Positions 14,632 to 22,846 of a stretch of 25,211 bases of DNA are shown here, in pieces. The stretch is from CBDUQI01 sp965369325 (GTDB lineage Bacteria; Pseudomonadota; Gammaproteobacteria; Steroidobacterales; JBCBZW01), in NCBI GenBank assembly GCA_965369325.1, contig CBDUQI010000070.1:1-25211 (forward strand), in the 5' to 3' direction. The stretch's first letter is position 1. Each line of letters begins with the position of its first letter. The position numbers were made by a program, and so were the translations under genes. The notes below the pieces were generated by a model, which did no database searches, was not told the origin of the DNA, and worked only from the letters and a program-made list of their open reading frames with translations.

Positions 14632-15894
14632 ATGAATAAAATAAAAACACTGATCGGCTTACCGGTTCTGGCGGGTGCATGCGTGTTTGCACCGATGCTG
14701 ACGGGCGCGGAAACAACGATACGACTTGGCCTGGACCAGAGTCTGTCGTTTAACGACAACTACCGCCTGCAGCCGGATGGCGAGGAAATCTCCGGATACG
14801 TCCTGACGCCTAAAGCAGAGTTCAAAATTGAGCAGGAGCGACTTCGCTTCGAGGCCGATCTTGAAGCAGACTTCGGGCGCTTTTCAGATCAGCCGCTGGA
14901 TTCGGACGATCAGCAGGTCGACCTGCTGGCGGCGTTTAAGTCTGAGCGCAGCGAGCTGCAGTTCACGGCGGGTATGGAGCGCGATTCAACGCGTACCTCC
15001 GAGGCGTTTTCCACCGACATTGTGGACGTGTTTGCTACCCGTCGGGTGGTTGGCAGCGCTGGCGCTTCTTGGAGCCGCAGCATCAACCCGCGCAATCGCC
15101 TGAACGTGGGCGCCGGTTATCGCAATGTGCACTACGACAATTTGGGCTTTAGTGACTACGATTACTCCAGTGCCTACGTTGGCTGGACCTGGGTAGTCTC
15201 GCAGACCAGCAGCTTGCAGGCGACCCTGTCGGCCAGCCGCTTCGAATCCACGACCCCAGCGTTTTTTAACAACGCCTTCGAACCGTCCCTGACCGACAGC
15301 GATACGGTCGATCTCAATCTGGCGTACTCGCGCGCGCTCACCGAGCGTTGGACTTCGTCAGTGTCGCTGGGTGCACGGCAAACCGATACAGAAACCAGCG
15401 CCTTCGGCTGTATCTTTCAGTTCGGCAATATCTGTCTGGCATTTGATCGCGTCGAGCAGATGGCCGATTCCAGCGGCTTTATCGGTAGCCTTGAGTTTGG
15501 CTATCGCGGTGAGCAGTTTAACGCCAAGTTCGGCGGCACCCGCAGCGTGACGCCCAGTGGTATTAGCCTGCTGCTGGAGCAGACCCAGTACTTCTGGAAT
15601 TTTGACTGGCGCCTTGCCGAGCGTCTGACCCTTATTCTCCAGGGGCGTTACTCTGATGGCGAGGATGTGGATGGACAGGTGTTCGATCGGCAGGTGTTAC
15701 GTGCCGGGCCGCGGGTGCGCTGGCGCTTTGCCCGTAACTGGACGCTGGAGTCCGGCTATCAGTATGCCAACCGGGAGAGCTTCCGGCTGATCGGTGTACT
15801 GCCGGATGGTTCGCCCGATGCCAACTTTCTGGATGAAGATTCCAACGAAATATTTATGAACCTGCGCTATTGGCGTGACCCAATGGCGTTTTAG
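14632..15894 (+). CDS. Outer-membrane beta-barrel protein of the EPS locus
   Basis: A 420-aa protein with a signal peptide (1-26, cut after LTGA) and, from end to end, alternating amphipathic strands rich in Tyr, Trp, Phe, Ser and Thr. It ends in an aromatic (YWRDPMAF), the C-terminal signature used by the BAM machinery. It resembles the EpsL/TIGR03016-type or BBP2-type barrels found in exosortase-linked polysaccharide loci, though the exact family cannot be settled by eye. Two cysteines (260 and 268) in a likely surface loop could form a disulfide. Its place between the Wza-like protein and the co-polymerase suggests it forms or supports the outer-membrane exit for the polysaccharide. Confidence 0.8.
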   Translation: MNKIKTLIGLPVLAGACVFAPMLTGAETTIRLGLDQSLSFNDNYRLQPDGEEISGYVLTPKAEFKIEQERLRFEADLEADFGRFSDQPLDSDDQQVDLLAAFKSERSELQFTAGMERDSTRTSEAFSTDIVDVFATRRVVGSAGASWSRSINPRNRLNVGAGYRNVHYDNLGFSDYDYSSAYVGWTWVVSQTSSLQATLSASRFESTTPAFFNNAFEPSLTDSDTVDLNLAYSRALTERWTSSVSLGARQTDTETSAFGCIFQFGNICLAFDRVEQMADSSGFIGSLEFGYRGEQFNAKFGGTRSVTPSGISLLLEQTQYFWNFDWRLAERLTLILQGRYSDGEDVDGQVFDRQVLRAGPRVRWRFARNWTLESGYQYANRESFRLIGVLPDGSPDANFLDEDSNEIFMNLRYWRDPMAF

Positions 15895-16008
15895 CGCCGA
15901 TGGCCGCCGATCGCACACAGGAAGTTGTGAGCCTGATCGCGGCACAGACAGACCAGACAGCCCTACAATCGCCGTCTGGCGGATTATGACCAACCATGGA
16001 ACGATGCG

Positions 16009-17739
16009 GTGGACCAGTCCAACTATGATCTGAACGACATGCTGGGTGTGCTCAAGCGGCGCAAATGGCAGTTTTTGCTGACCCTCGGGCTTCTCGCGGT
16101 GCTGACGCTGATCATTACCTTCGCGTGGCCGCCGGTGTACCGCTCTGTAGCCACTATCCTGATTGAGGAAGAGGACATTCCGAGCGAGCTGGTGTCCACC
16201 ACCATCACCAGTTACGCGGACCAGCAGATTCAGGTGATCACTCAGCGCGTGATGACCAGCGACAATCTCCTGCCGATTATTGATGAGATGGGGTTGTACA
16301 CGGAGCAGTCCGATCGGCTCACCCGCAGCGAGCTGGTGGACATGGCGCGCGAGGCGGTCACCATGGAGATGGTGAGCGCGGATGTCATCGACCCACGTAA
16401 CGGGCGTCCCACCCAGGCAACGATCGCGTTCATGCTCGGGTTTGATCACGCGACCGCCGGGGTGGCCCAGCGGGTCGCGAGCAAGCTGGTGACCCTGTAC
16501 CTTAATGAGAACTTTGAAATCCGTCGGCTGCGCTCCAGCGAGACGTCTGATTTTATGTCCCGCGAAGCCTCGCGACTCAACGCGGAGATTAGCGAGCTGG
16601 AACAGCAGATTGCTAAGTTCCGCTCCGAGAACGACGGTTATCTGCCCACCTCATTTGAGGCCAACGTCAAGCTGATGGAGCGGGCGGAAACCGCGATTCT
16701 GGACTCCGACCAGCGCCTCACTGCGCTGGAAGATCGCCGCCTCTACTACGAAACTCAATTGGCTCAGACCTCGCCGGACGGTGGCAGCTCAGGCGTCATG
16801 TCACCTGCGCAACAGCTGGCCGCGCTTAAAGCCGAGTATCGCAATCGATTGGCACTGTATGGAGAAAACCATCCGGACGTGGCGCGCCTGACCCGTCAGA
16901 TTGAAGGGCTTGAGGCGCAGGATGCGGCAGCTACCCCCGAGGCGATGTCGGAAGAACTTGCCTCTGCCAAAGGCGCACTGGCCGCCGCACGCGAGCGTTA
17001 CACTGACAGCCATCCCGAGGTGCAGCGCCTGTTACGCGTGGTGTCGGGGCTGGAGCAGGAGCTGAGCGAGGCGTCGGCGGCGGATGGCGCAGCCACTACC
17101 CAGAACACGGCCACGAACCCGGTGTATGTGGAATTGCTGGGCGCCTACAACCGCGTTCAGGCTGAGATGCGTTCACTGGTTGGCAAACGCCAGGTGCAGG
17201 CGCAGCGGCTAAGCGAGTTACAGGACATGCTGGCCAAGACGCCGGAGCGCGAGCTGCAGTTTAACGACCTGACGCGGGATCTTGCCAACCTCCGAGCCAA
17301 GTATCAGGACGTAAAGGCCAAAGAGCTGGATGCCAAGCTTGCCGAAGAAGTGGAATCCTCCAAACGCGGCCAGCGCTTCTCTTTGATTGAACCGCCGATT
17401 GTGCCGGTCACGCCGCATTCCCCTAATCGCCTGGCGATTATGTTTCTGGGGCTGGTGCTGTCGTTGGCGATGGCCGTCGCGCTGGTGGCGATTCTGGAGA
17501 GCCTGGATGGGGCGATCCGCGGCTCAAGCGCAGTCGTGGAACTATTGGGGGCGGCGCCGTTGGCTGTCATCCCCTACATTCATACCGACGCGCATCCGCA
17601 CACGCGCAGCAGGCGCAGGATATTGATGACGTTGGCCGGGATCATAGTAGCGATCGCGATAGTGCTGACGGCCACCCACGTGTTTGTGGGGGAATTGCCG
17701 GTGCTGTGGTTTAAGACCCTGCGCCGGCTAGGCATTTGA
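16009..17739 (+). CDS. Polysaccharide co-polymerase / chain-length determinant (Wzz family)
   Basis: The 576-aa inner-membrane protein has an N-terminal cytoplasmic tail and TM1 (about 20-41), then the PPVYRSVATILIEEEDIP segment typical of Wzz domains. A long periplasmic coiled-coil region follows (about 185-440, including NRLALYGENHPDVARLTRQI and a GNVR-like region near 420). A Pro-rich stretch and TM2 (about 472-494) come next. Unusually, about 45 cytoplasmic residues (ESLDGAIRGSSAVVELLG) lead to a third hydrophobic helix (about 538-560). It controls chain length and couples to the kinase encoded 27 bp downstream. The start is GTG 16009 with GGAA 6-8 nt upstream; an in-frame stop excludes a much longer product. 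The 114 bp before it hold no convincing gene. Confidence 0.9.
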   Translation: MDQSNYDLNDMLGVLKRRKWQFLLTLGLLAVLTLIITFAWPPVYRSVATILIEEEDIPSELVSTTITSYADQQIQVITQRVMTSDNLLPIIDEMGLYTEQSDRLTRSELVDMAREAVTMEMVSADVIDPRNGRPTQATIAFMLGFDHATAGVAQRVASKLVTLYLNENFEIRRLRSSETSDFMSREASRLNAEISELEQQIAKFRSENDGYLPTSFEANVKLMERAETAILDSDQRLTALEDRRLYYETQLAQTSPDGGSSGVMSPAQQLAALKAEYRNRLALYGENHPDVARLTRQIEGLEAQDAAATPEAMSEELASAKGALAAARERYTDSHPEVQRLLRVVSGLEQELSEASAADGAATTQNTATNPVYVELLGAYNRVQAEMRSLVGKRQVQAQRLSELQDMLAKTPERELQFNDLTRDLANLRAKYQDVKAKELDAKLAEEVESSKRGQRFSLIEPPIVPVTPHSPNRLAIMFLGLVLSLAMAVALVAILESLDGAIRGSSAVVELLGAAPLAVIPYIHTDAHPHTRSRRRILMTLAGIIVAIAIVLTATHVFVGELPVLWFKTLRRLGI

Positions 17740-17766
17740 CCCGGTTACGATCGAAGGTAAAGGCAA

Positions 17767-18591
17767 ATGGAACGGATTAAACAGGCGCTGGAGCGGGCCC
17801 GCCAGGAGCGCGAGGCAGCTCAAACCATCGCGCCTAGGCCGTCCGCACCGGCGGGCGCGGTCAGTGCGGTTAGCCGGCGTCGGCCGCTGGAGATTGAGTA
17901 CACCCAAACCCGTGTGGTGAAGGTAAGCCCCGATATCATGCGCGACAATCGGGTGATTGCCGGGATGGCGCCCGATGCCGTGGTGGATGCTTATCGCATG
18001 TTGCGTACGCGCGTCCTGCAGCGTCTGCGCCAGAATGGTTGGAAGTCACTGGCAGTGACCAGCCCCGGCATCGGGGAAGGTAAGTCCCTGACGGCAGTGA
18101 ACTTGGCGATCAGCTTGGCGCGCGAGGTGAATCACACGGTGCTGCTGGTGGATCTGGACCTGCGGCGTCCGGGCATCCACAAATTCTTTGGCTATCAGCC
18201 GGAGCACGGTATCGCTGACTTCTTGTTTTCGGACATCGAACTGGGCGACATCATGTTCAGCCCGTCGATCGACCGCCTGGTGGTGCTGCCGGGTAAGGAG
18301 CGCTATGAGAACTCATCCGAGCTTCTATCCATGCCGCGCATGCTTGAGATGGTGGAGGACATTACCACCCGCTATCCGGATCGGATCGTGATTTTCGATT
18401 TGCCCCCGGTGTTGGCGGTTGATGATGCACTCGCCTTCTCGCCGTTTGTCGATTCGTTCCTGCTCGTTATCGAGGAGGGCGAGACCGAAGCGCACGCGCT
18501 AAGCGAGGCCCGCGAATTGTTGAAACATGTAAACGTGGTGGGATCGGTGCTGAATAAAGCCGAAGACAAATCTCACTACGGTTACTATTAG
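17767..18591 (+). CDS. BY-type (CpsD/CapB/Wzc-domain) tyrosine autokinase
   Basis: The 274-aa cytoplasmic kinase belongs to the exosortase/EPS-locus tyrosine kinase type (TIGR03018-like). Seen: Walker A GIGEGKS (101-107), Walker A' LLVDLDLRRP (Asp129, Asp131), Walker B IVIFDLPPVL (Asp211), and a short C-terminal Tyr cluster HYGYY (270-274) as candidate autophosphorylation sites. Here the kinase is a separate polypeptide instead of being fused to the co-polymerase as in E. coli Wzc. The start of the kinase resembles MERIKQALERAR, a segment that typically contacts the neighbouring subunit. It presumably cycles with the co-polymerase next to it. No cognate Wzb-type phosphatase is in the window. 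Confidence 0.92.
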   Translation: MERIKQALERARQEREAAQTIAPRPSAPAGAVSAVSRRRPLEIEYTQTRVVKVSPDIMRDNRVIAGMAPDAVVDAYRMLRTRVLQRLRQNGWKSLAVTSPGIGEGKSLTAVNLAISLAREVNHTVLLVDLDLRRPGIHKFFGYQPEHGIADFLFSDIELGDIMFSPSIDRLVVLPGKERYENSSELLSMPRMLEMVEDITTRYPDRIVIFDLPPVLAVDDALAFSPFVDSFLLVIEEGETEAHALSEARELLKHVNVVGSVLNKAEDKSHYGYY

Positions 18592-18644
18592 TTGATTAGC
18601 GGCGTGCCGCGGATGGCTCGCCGCATCCAGCAGACGATATAAAA

Positions 18645-19526
18645 ATGTACGAAAGCTTCTACGGCTTCAAAGAAAAACCGTTCTCCTTATTGCCCGATCC
18701 AGCCTTTTTGTATCTGGGGCAAAAGCACCGTACCGCGCTTACAATGCTGCAGTACGGCTTGATGAGTAATGCTGGGTTCACCGTCGTGACCGGCGAAATC
18801 GGTTCGGGCAAAACCACCCTGATCCGCCAGATTCTGAACGATCTCGATCAGGATGTGACGGTGGGACTAATTTCCAACACGCACCAGTCGTTTGGCGAGT
18901 TGCTGCAATGGGTGCTGATGGCGTTCGGGCTGCCGCACAAAGGCATGGAGAAGGTTGACCGGTTTGAGAGCTTCGTTAATTTTCTGATCAGCGAGTACTC
19001 TGAAGGCCGGCGTACGGTGCTGGTGATTGACGAGGCGCAGAACCTCTCGATTGAGACGCTGGAGGAGCTGCGTATGCTCTCCAACGTGAATGCCGACAAG
19101 AACCAGGTGCTGCAGCTGATCATGGTGGGGCAGCCGGAGCTGCGCACGCTGCTGCAACTGCCGCAGCTCAAGCAGTTTGCCCAGCGGGTCTCCGTTAGCC
19201 ATCATCTCGACGCGCTTAGCAGCGAGGAAACCCTCAATTACATCCGCCACCGCGTGGCGGTCGCCGGCGGCGATCCGGCCACCTTCGATGACAAGGCGTG
19301 CGCGCTGGTGTGGTACCACAGCCGTGGCGTCCCCCGTGTGGTCAACACGCTGTGCGACATGGCGTTGGTGTACGGCTACGCGGGCGGTCAGAAGCAGATA
19401 CTGGCCAAAACCATCAAAGAGGTGGTACGCGATCGCAAGAAGGGCGGCATATTCGCCGGTCGTGAAGAAGGCGATGATCTGGATGAGTTAGAGTTGTCAC
19501 CAGAAGGCCTGAAGCGGCGCATCTGA
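18645..19526 (+). CDS. ExeA/GspA-like AAA ATPase of exosortase-type EPS loci
   Basis: The 293-aa product opens with MYESFYGFKEKPFSLLPDP, the signature start of the putative secretion ATPase of PEP-CTERM/XrtA loci (TIGR03015-like) and of related ExeA-type ATPases. Walker A is GEIGSGKT (50-57), Walker B is LVIDEAQNLS (Asp129, Glu130), and QLKQFAQRVSVSHHLDAL follows the sensor region. No C-terminal peptidoglycan-binding or TM segment is present, so it is a soluble ATPase; its exact role is not established. It lies 53 bp after the kinase and only 2 bp before the TIGR03790-like gene, indicating co-translation with that gene. Confidence 0.9.
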   Translation: MYESFYGFKEKPFSLLPDPAFLYLGQKHRTALTMLQYGLMSNAGFTVVTGEIGSGKTTLIRQILNDLDQDVTVGLISNTHQSFGELLQWVLMAFGLPHKGMEKVDRFESFVNFLISEYSEGRRTVLVIDEAQNLSIETLEELRMLSNVNADKNQVLQLIMVGQPELRTLLQLPQLKQFAQRVSVSHHLDALSSEETLNYIRHRVAVAGGDPATFDDKACALVWYHSRGVPRVVNTLCDMALVYGYAGGQKQILAKTIKEVVRDRKKGGIFAGREEGDDLDELELSPEGLKRRI

Positions 19527-19528
19527 GT

Positions 19529-20641
19529 ATGGTGTTTGCCCCAATCTTCAACGCCCTGCAACGCTGTCGCTTGCGGGTGCCGGTTGGGCGCCGGGTGGCG
19601 TCGGTGCTGGCCAGCCTGCTGCTGGGCTTCGGGACAGCCTGCGCCACCGAGCCAAGCGGCAGCACAGCAAGTCGTCTTGCTGCCCCCGCGGCGGGAATTG
19701 GCCCGCAAACACTGGCGATTATTATTAACCGCAATGATCCGCAGAGTGAGAAGCTGGGCCGCTACTACGCCGAGCGCCGCGGTATCCCAGCGCAAAACAT
19801 TATTCGCGTCACGCTGCCCAGCGCCGTTCGGATGCTGAATCAGAAGCAGTTCGCCAGCATGCATGCTAGCGTCTTACGCCAGACAGGGGCGCATATTCAG
19901 GCGTACGCGATGGCCTGGATGAAGCCGTATCGGGTGGATTGCATGTCGATCACCACGGCGATGACGTTCGGCTTCGACCGCGCCTTTTGCAGTGATACCT
20001 GCCGCAGCACGCGCGCCAGTGATTACTACGATGCTGACACCACTCACCCGTTTGATACGCATAAGATGCGCCCGTCGATGTTGCTGGCGGGGAGTGATTA
20101 CGCGCAGGCGCGCGCACTGATAGATCGAGGCCTCGCGGCTGATAGCACAGCGCCCGGCGGCACGGCGTACCTTCTCAGCACCAGCGACAAGCGGCGCAAC
20201 GTGCGGGCCAAAGGCTACCCGCAGGCGCTCGCCGCAGTGGACGGCACGCTGCAGGCGAAGGTGGTGCAAGCGGACAGCCTGCGGGGGCGTAAGGACGTCA
20301 TGTTTTATTTCACCGGGGCCCGCGAGGTGGCGGACATCGCCAGCAACCGGTTTTTGCCGGGTGCCATCGCCGATCATCTCACCTCTGCGGGCGGGCGTTT
20401 GCTAGGGCAGAATCAAATGAGCATTCTGCGCTGGCTAGATGCTGGCGCCACTGGCAGTTACGGTGCCGTGGTCGAACCGTGCAATTTCCCCTCGAAGTTC
20501 CCAAACCCAGAAGTGGTTATGCGAAGATACGCAGCCGGCGAGACGCTGTTGGAAGCTTACTGGAAGAGCGTCCGTATGCCCGGTCAAGGGGTGTTTGTGG
20601 GTGAGCCGCTGGCCCGCCCGTATGGCCAGGCCCGGCGTTAA
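19529..20641 (+). CDS. TIGR03790-like secreted protein of exosortase-carrying bacteria
   Basis: The 370-aa protein has a long basic N-terminus and a hydrophobic stretch (about 23-36) ending in a likely signal peptidase site (ACA-T, after residue 39). The mature part has the TIGR03790 pattern: IIINRNDPQSEKLGRYYAERRGIP, a middle section listing a Cys-rich CSDTC loop, and the C-terminal GATGSYGAVVEPCNFPSKFP followed by GETLLEAYWKSV and GEPLARPYG. That family is uncharacterised and, from established annotation, occurs in species with exosortase. The Ser/Gly/Glu-rich C-terminal motif and Cys residues invite a hydrolase-like reading, but no catalytic residue can be assigned. The ATG lies 2 bp after the ATPase stop; a GTG at 19577 is an alternative start. 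Confidence 0.8.
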   Translation: MVFAPIFNALQRCRLRVPVGRRVASVLASLLLGFGTACATEPSGSTASRLAAPAAGIGPQTLAIIINRNDPQSEKLGRYYAERRGIPAQNIIRVTLPSAVRMLNQKQFASMHASVLRQTGAHIQAYAMAWMKPYRVDCMSITTAMTFGFDRAFCSDTCRSTRASDYYDADTTHPFDTHKMRPSMLLAGSDYAQARALIDRGLAADSTAPGGTAYLLSTSDKRRNVRAKGYPQALAAVDGTLQAKVVQADSLRGRKDVMFYFTGAREVADIASNRFLPGAIADHLTSAGGRLLGQNQMSILRWLDAGATGSYGAVVEPCNFPSKFPNPEVVMRRYAAGETLLEAYWKSVRMPGQGVFVGEPLARPYGQARR

Positions 20642-20686
20642 AGGTCAATCCAAGCGAAGTCACATTCGCGCAGGAGAATCACTGAT

Positions 20687-21772
20687 ATGAAGCGTGCGTT
20701 GATTACCGGCACTACCGGGCAGGACGGGGCCTATCTGGCTGAACTGCTGTTAAAAAACGGCTATGAGGTGCACGGGTTGAAGCGTCGCGCCTCCTCGTTT
20801 AATACCGATCGTATTGACCATCTGTATCAAGACCCGCACGTCGACAACCGCCGTTTTATTCTGCACTACGGCGACATGACGGATTCGACAAACCTCATTC
20901 GGGTGATGCAGGAAGTGCAGCCGGATGAGGTTTACAACCTGGCCGCGCAGAGCCACGTTGCGGTCTCGTTCGAGACGGCTGAGTACACGGCCAACGCGGA
21001 TGGTCTGGGCACGTTGCGGCTGCTCGAAGCCATCCGCATTCTAGGCTTGCAGAACAAGACGCGTTTCTACCAGGCATCAACCTCCGAGCTGTATGGCGAG
21101 GTGGCCGAGACACCGCAAAACGAGAACACCCCGTTCCACCCGCGTTCACCGTACGGTGTGGCCAAGTTGTACGGCTACTGGATTACGGTGAACTACCGCG
21201 AAGCGTACGGTTTGTACGCTTGCAACGGGATACTGTTTAACCACGAATCGCCTATTCGCGGTGAGACCTTTGTGACTCGCAAGATCACCCGCGCGATGTC
21301 GCGCATCAAGCTAGGGCTGCAGGACTGCCTGTACCTTGGCAACATGGATGCGTTGCGCGACTGGGGGCATGCACGCGACTATGTGCGTGCGATGTGGTTG
21401 ATGTTGCAACAGGATCAGGCGGAAGACTTCGTGATTGCCACCGGCAAGCAGTATTCGGTACGCGATTTTGTCAATGCGGCCGCCGATGCGGTAGACATCA
21501 AGCTTCGCTGGGACGGCAAGGGCGTGGATGAGTGTGCTTACAACGTTGAAGGTGGCCAATGTCTGGTACGGGTGGATCCGCGCTATTTCCGGCCAGCCGA
21601 AGTGGAGACGCTACTGGGGGATGCAACGCAGGCCCGCGAGAAACTAGGTTGGGTGCCTGAGGTGGCGTTCGCGCAACTGGTCGCGGAGATGATGGAAGGC
21701 GATATGGCGAGCGCTGAGCGCGACGCGCTGTGCGAGCGCGAGGGGTTTCAAACCTTTCAGCGGCACGAGTGA
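20687..21772 (+). CDS. gmd: GDP-mannose 4,6-dehydratase
   Basis: Gmd converts GDP-D-mannose to GDP-4-keto-6-deoxy-D-mannose with NADP+, the first step towards GDP-L-fucose or GDP-rhamnose. The 361-aa product is of family length. Seen: the Rossmann GTTGQDG (8-14), RRASSFNTDRIDHLY, the catalytic STSELYG segment, and Tyr156/Lys160 of the SDR YxxxK pair (SPYGVAK), followed by NHESPIRGETFVTRKI. GCAGGAGA lies about 8 nt before ATG 20687. fcl follows after 96 bp, so the product most likely goes to GDP-L-fucose. Confidence 0.97.
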   Translation: MKRALITGTTGQDGAYLAELLLKNGYEVHGLKRRASSFNTDRIDHLYQDPHVDNRRFILHYGDMTDSTNLIRVMQEVQPDEVYNLAAQSHVAVSFETAEYTANADGLGTLRLLEAIRILGLQNKTRFYQASTSELYGEVAETPQNENTPFHPRSPYGVAKLYGYWITVNYREAYGLYACNGILFNHESPIRGETFVTRKITRAMSRIKLGLQDCLYLGNMDALRDWGHARDYVRAMWLMLQQDQAEDFVIATGKQYSVRDFVNAAADAVDIKLRWDGKGVDECAYNVEGGQCLVRVDPRYFRPAEVETLLGDATQAREKLGWVPEVAFAQLVAEMMEGDMASAERDALCEREGFQTFQRHE

Positions 21773-21819
21773 TCGCTGCGCCGCGGCGGCACGGGATGCA
21801 GGGCCGAGACTCCGCCGGC

Positions 21820-21864
21820 GCTAATACTCCCGAAGTCGATACCCCTGGGGCCGATACTCAAAGG
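21820..21864 (+). repeat. Three imperfect 15-bp tandem units between gmd and fcl
   Basis: GCTAATACTCCCGAA, GTCGATACCCCTGGG and GCCGATACTCAAAGG follow each other without gaps and share the core ATACYC. The last unit supplies AAAGG, which with the next G forms the ribosome site of fcl. The units would encode a repeating five-residue pattern in another frame, but no gene is supported there. Confidence 0.6.
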
Positions 21865-21868
21865 GCTG

Positions 21869-22813
21869 ATGATGCAAAAAGACGAAAAAATATTTGTCGC
21901 AGGGCACCGAGGGTTGGTGGGGAGCGCGGTGATGCGTCAGCTCGATCGCCAGGGCTATGCGAATGTGCTCACCCGCACCAGCGGCGAGCTAGACCTGCGT
22001 AACCAGGCGGCGGTAGAAGCCTTTTTCGCCGATGAAAAACCCGCCGGTGTGATTCTGGCGGCTGCCCGCGTCGGCGGTATCCAGGCGAACAGCAGTTACC
22101 CGGCCGATTTTATTCGTGACAATCTCTCTATCCAGTCCAACGTGATTGACTCGGCTTATCGTCACCAGGTGAGCAAGCTGGTGTTTCTGGGCTCCTCGTG
22201 TATTTATCCGCGACTGGCGCCGCAACCGATGAAAGAAGAGCATTTGCTCAGCGGCCCGCTGGAGCCGACGAATGAATGGTATGCGGTGGCGAAGATCGCC
22301 GGCATCAAGCTGTGCCAGGCCTACCGGCGGCAATACGGGTTTGATGCGATCAGCCTCATGCCGACCAACCTGTACGGCCCCGGTGATAATTTTGATCTGG
22401 CCAACTCACATGTGTTGCCTGCATTGATTCGCAAATTTCATGAGGCCCGTGAGCGCGGCGACGGCGAGGTGCAGATCTGGGGCAGCGGAACGCCCAAGCG
22501 GGAGTTTCTGCATGCCGATGATCTGGCGGATGCGGTTGTGTTCTTAATGAATCACTACGCGGACGAGCAGATTATCAACGTGGGTGTCGGCCGGGATGTC
22601 AGCATCCTGGAACTCGCCCAGACAGTACAGGCGGTGACGGGCTTTAAAGGTGATTTGGTACTCGACCCCAGCAAGCCGGACGGTACGCCGCGCAAACTGC
22701 TGGACGTCTCCCGACTGCACGCGTTGGGATGGGAAGCCAAGATCAATTTACGCGATGGCATAGCCAGTACATACCAATGGTTCATCAACCATCTGGATGA
22801 ACTGCGCGCATGA
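21869..22813 (+). CDS. fcl: GDP-L-fucose synthase
   Basis: Fcl (WcaG) is the NADPH-dependent epimerase-reductase that turns GDP-4-keto-6-deoxymannose into GDP-L-fucose. The 314-aa product has Rossmann GHRGLVG (12-18), AAARVGGIQAN, FLGSSCIYPRLAPQPMKEE and the SDR pair Tyr138/Lys142 (YAVAK), then LMPTNLYGPGDNFD. Two ATGs stand together (21869, 21872); AAAGGG just upstream serves either. It is co-directional with gmd, and together they supply activated fucose for the polysaccharide. Confidence 0.96.
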   Translation: MMQKDEKIFVAGHRGLVGSAVMRQLDRQGYANVLTRTSGELDLRNQAAVEAFFADEKPAGVILAAARVGGIQANSSYPADFIRDNLSIQSNVIDSAYRHQVSKLVFLGSSCIYPRLAPQPMKEEHLLSGPLEPTNEWYAVAKIAGIKLCQAYRRQYGFDAISLMPTNLYGPGDNFDLANSHVLPALIRKFHEARERGDGEVQIWGSGTPKREFLHADDLADAVVFLMNHYADEQIINVGVGRDVSILELAQTVQAVTGFKGDLVLDPSKPDGTPRKLLDVSRLHALGWEAKINLRDGIASTYQWFINHLDELRA

Positions 22814-22846
22814 GCGCCGCCCGCGCCACCGGCCGATAGACCATCC

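Noticed and set aside
15927..15989. 20-codon GTG frame with AGGAAG just upstream, between the beta-barrel and co-polymerase genes
   Set aside because: Spacing from AGGAAG to GTG is only 2 nt and the product has no recognisable features.
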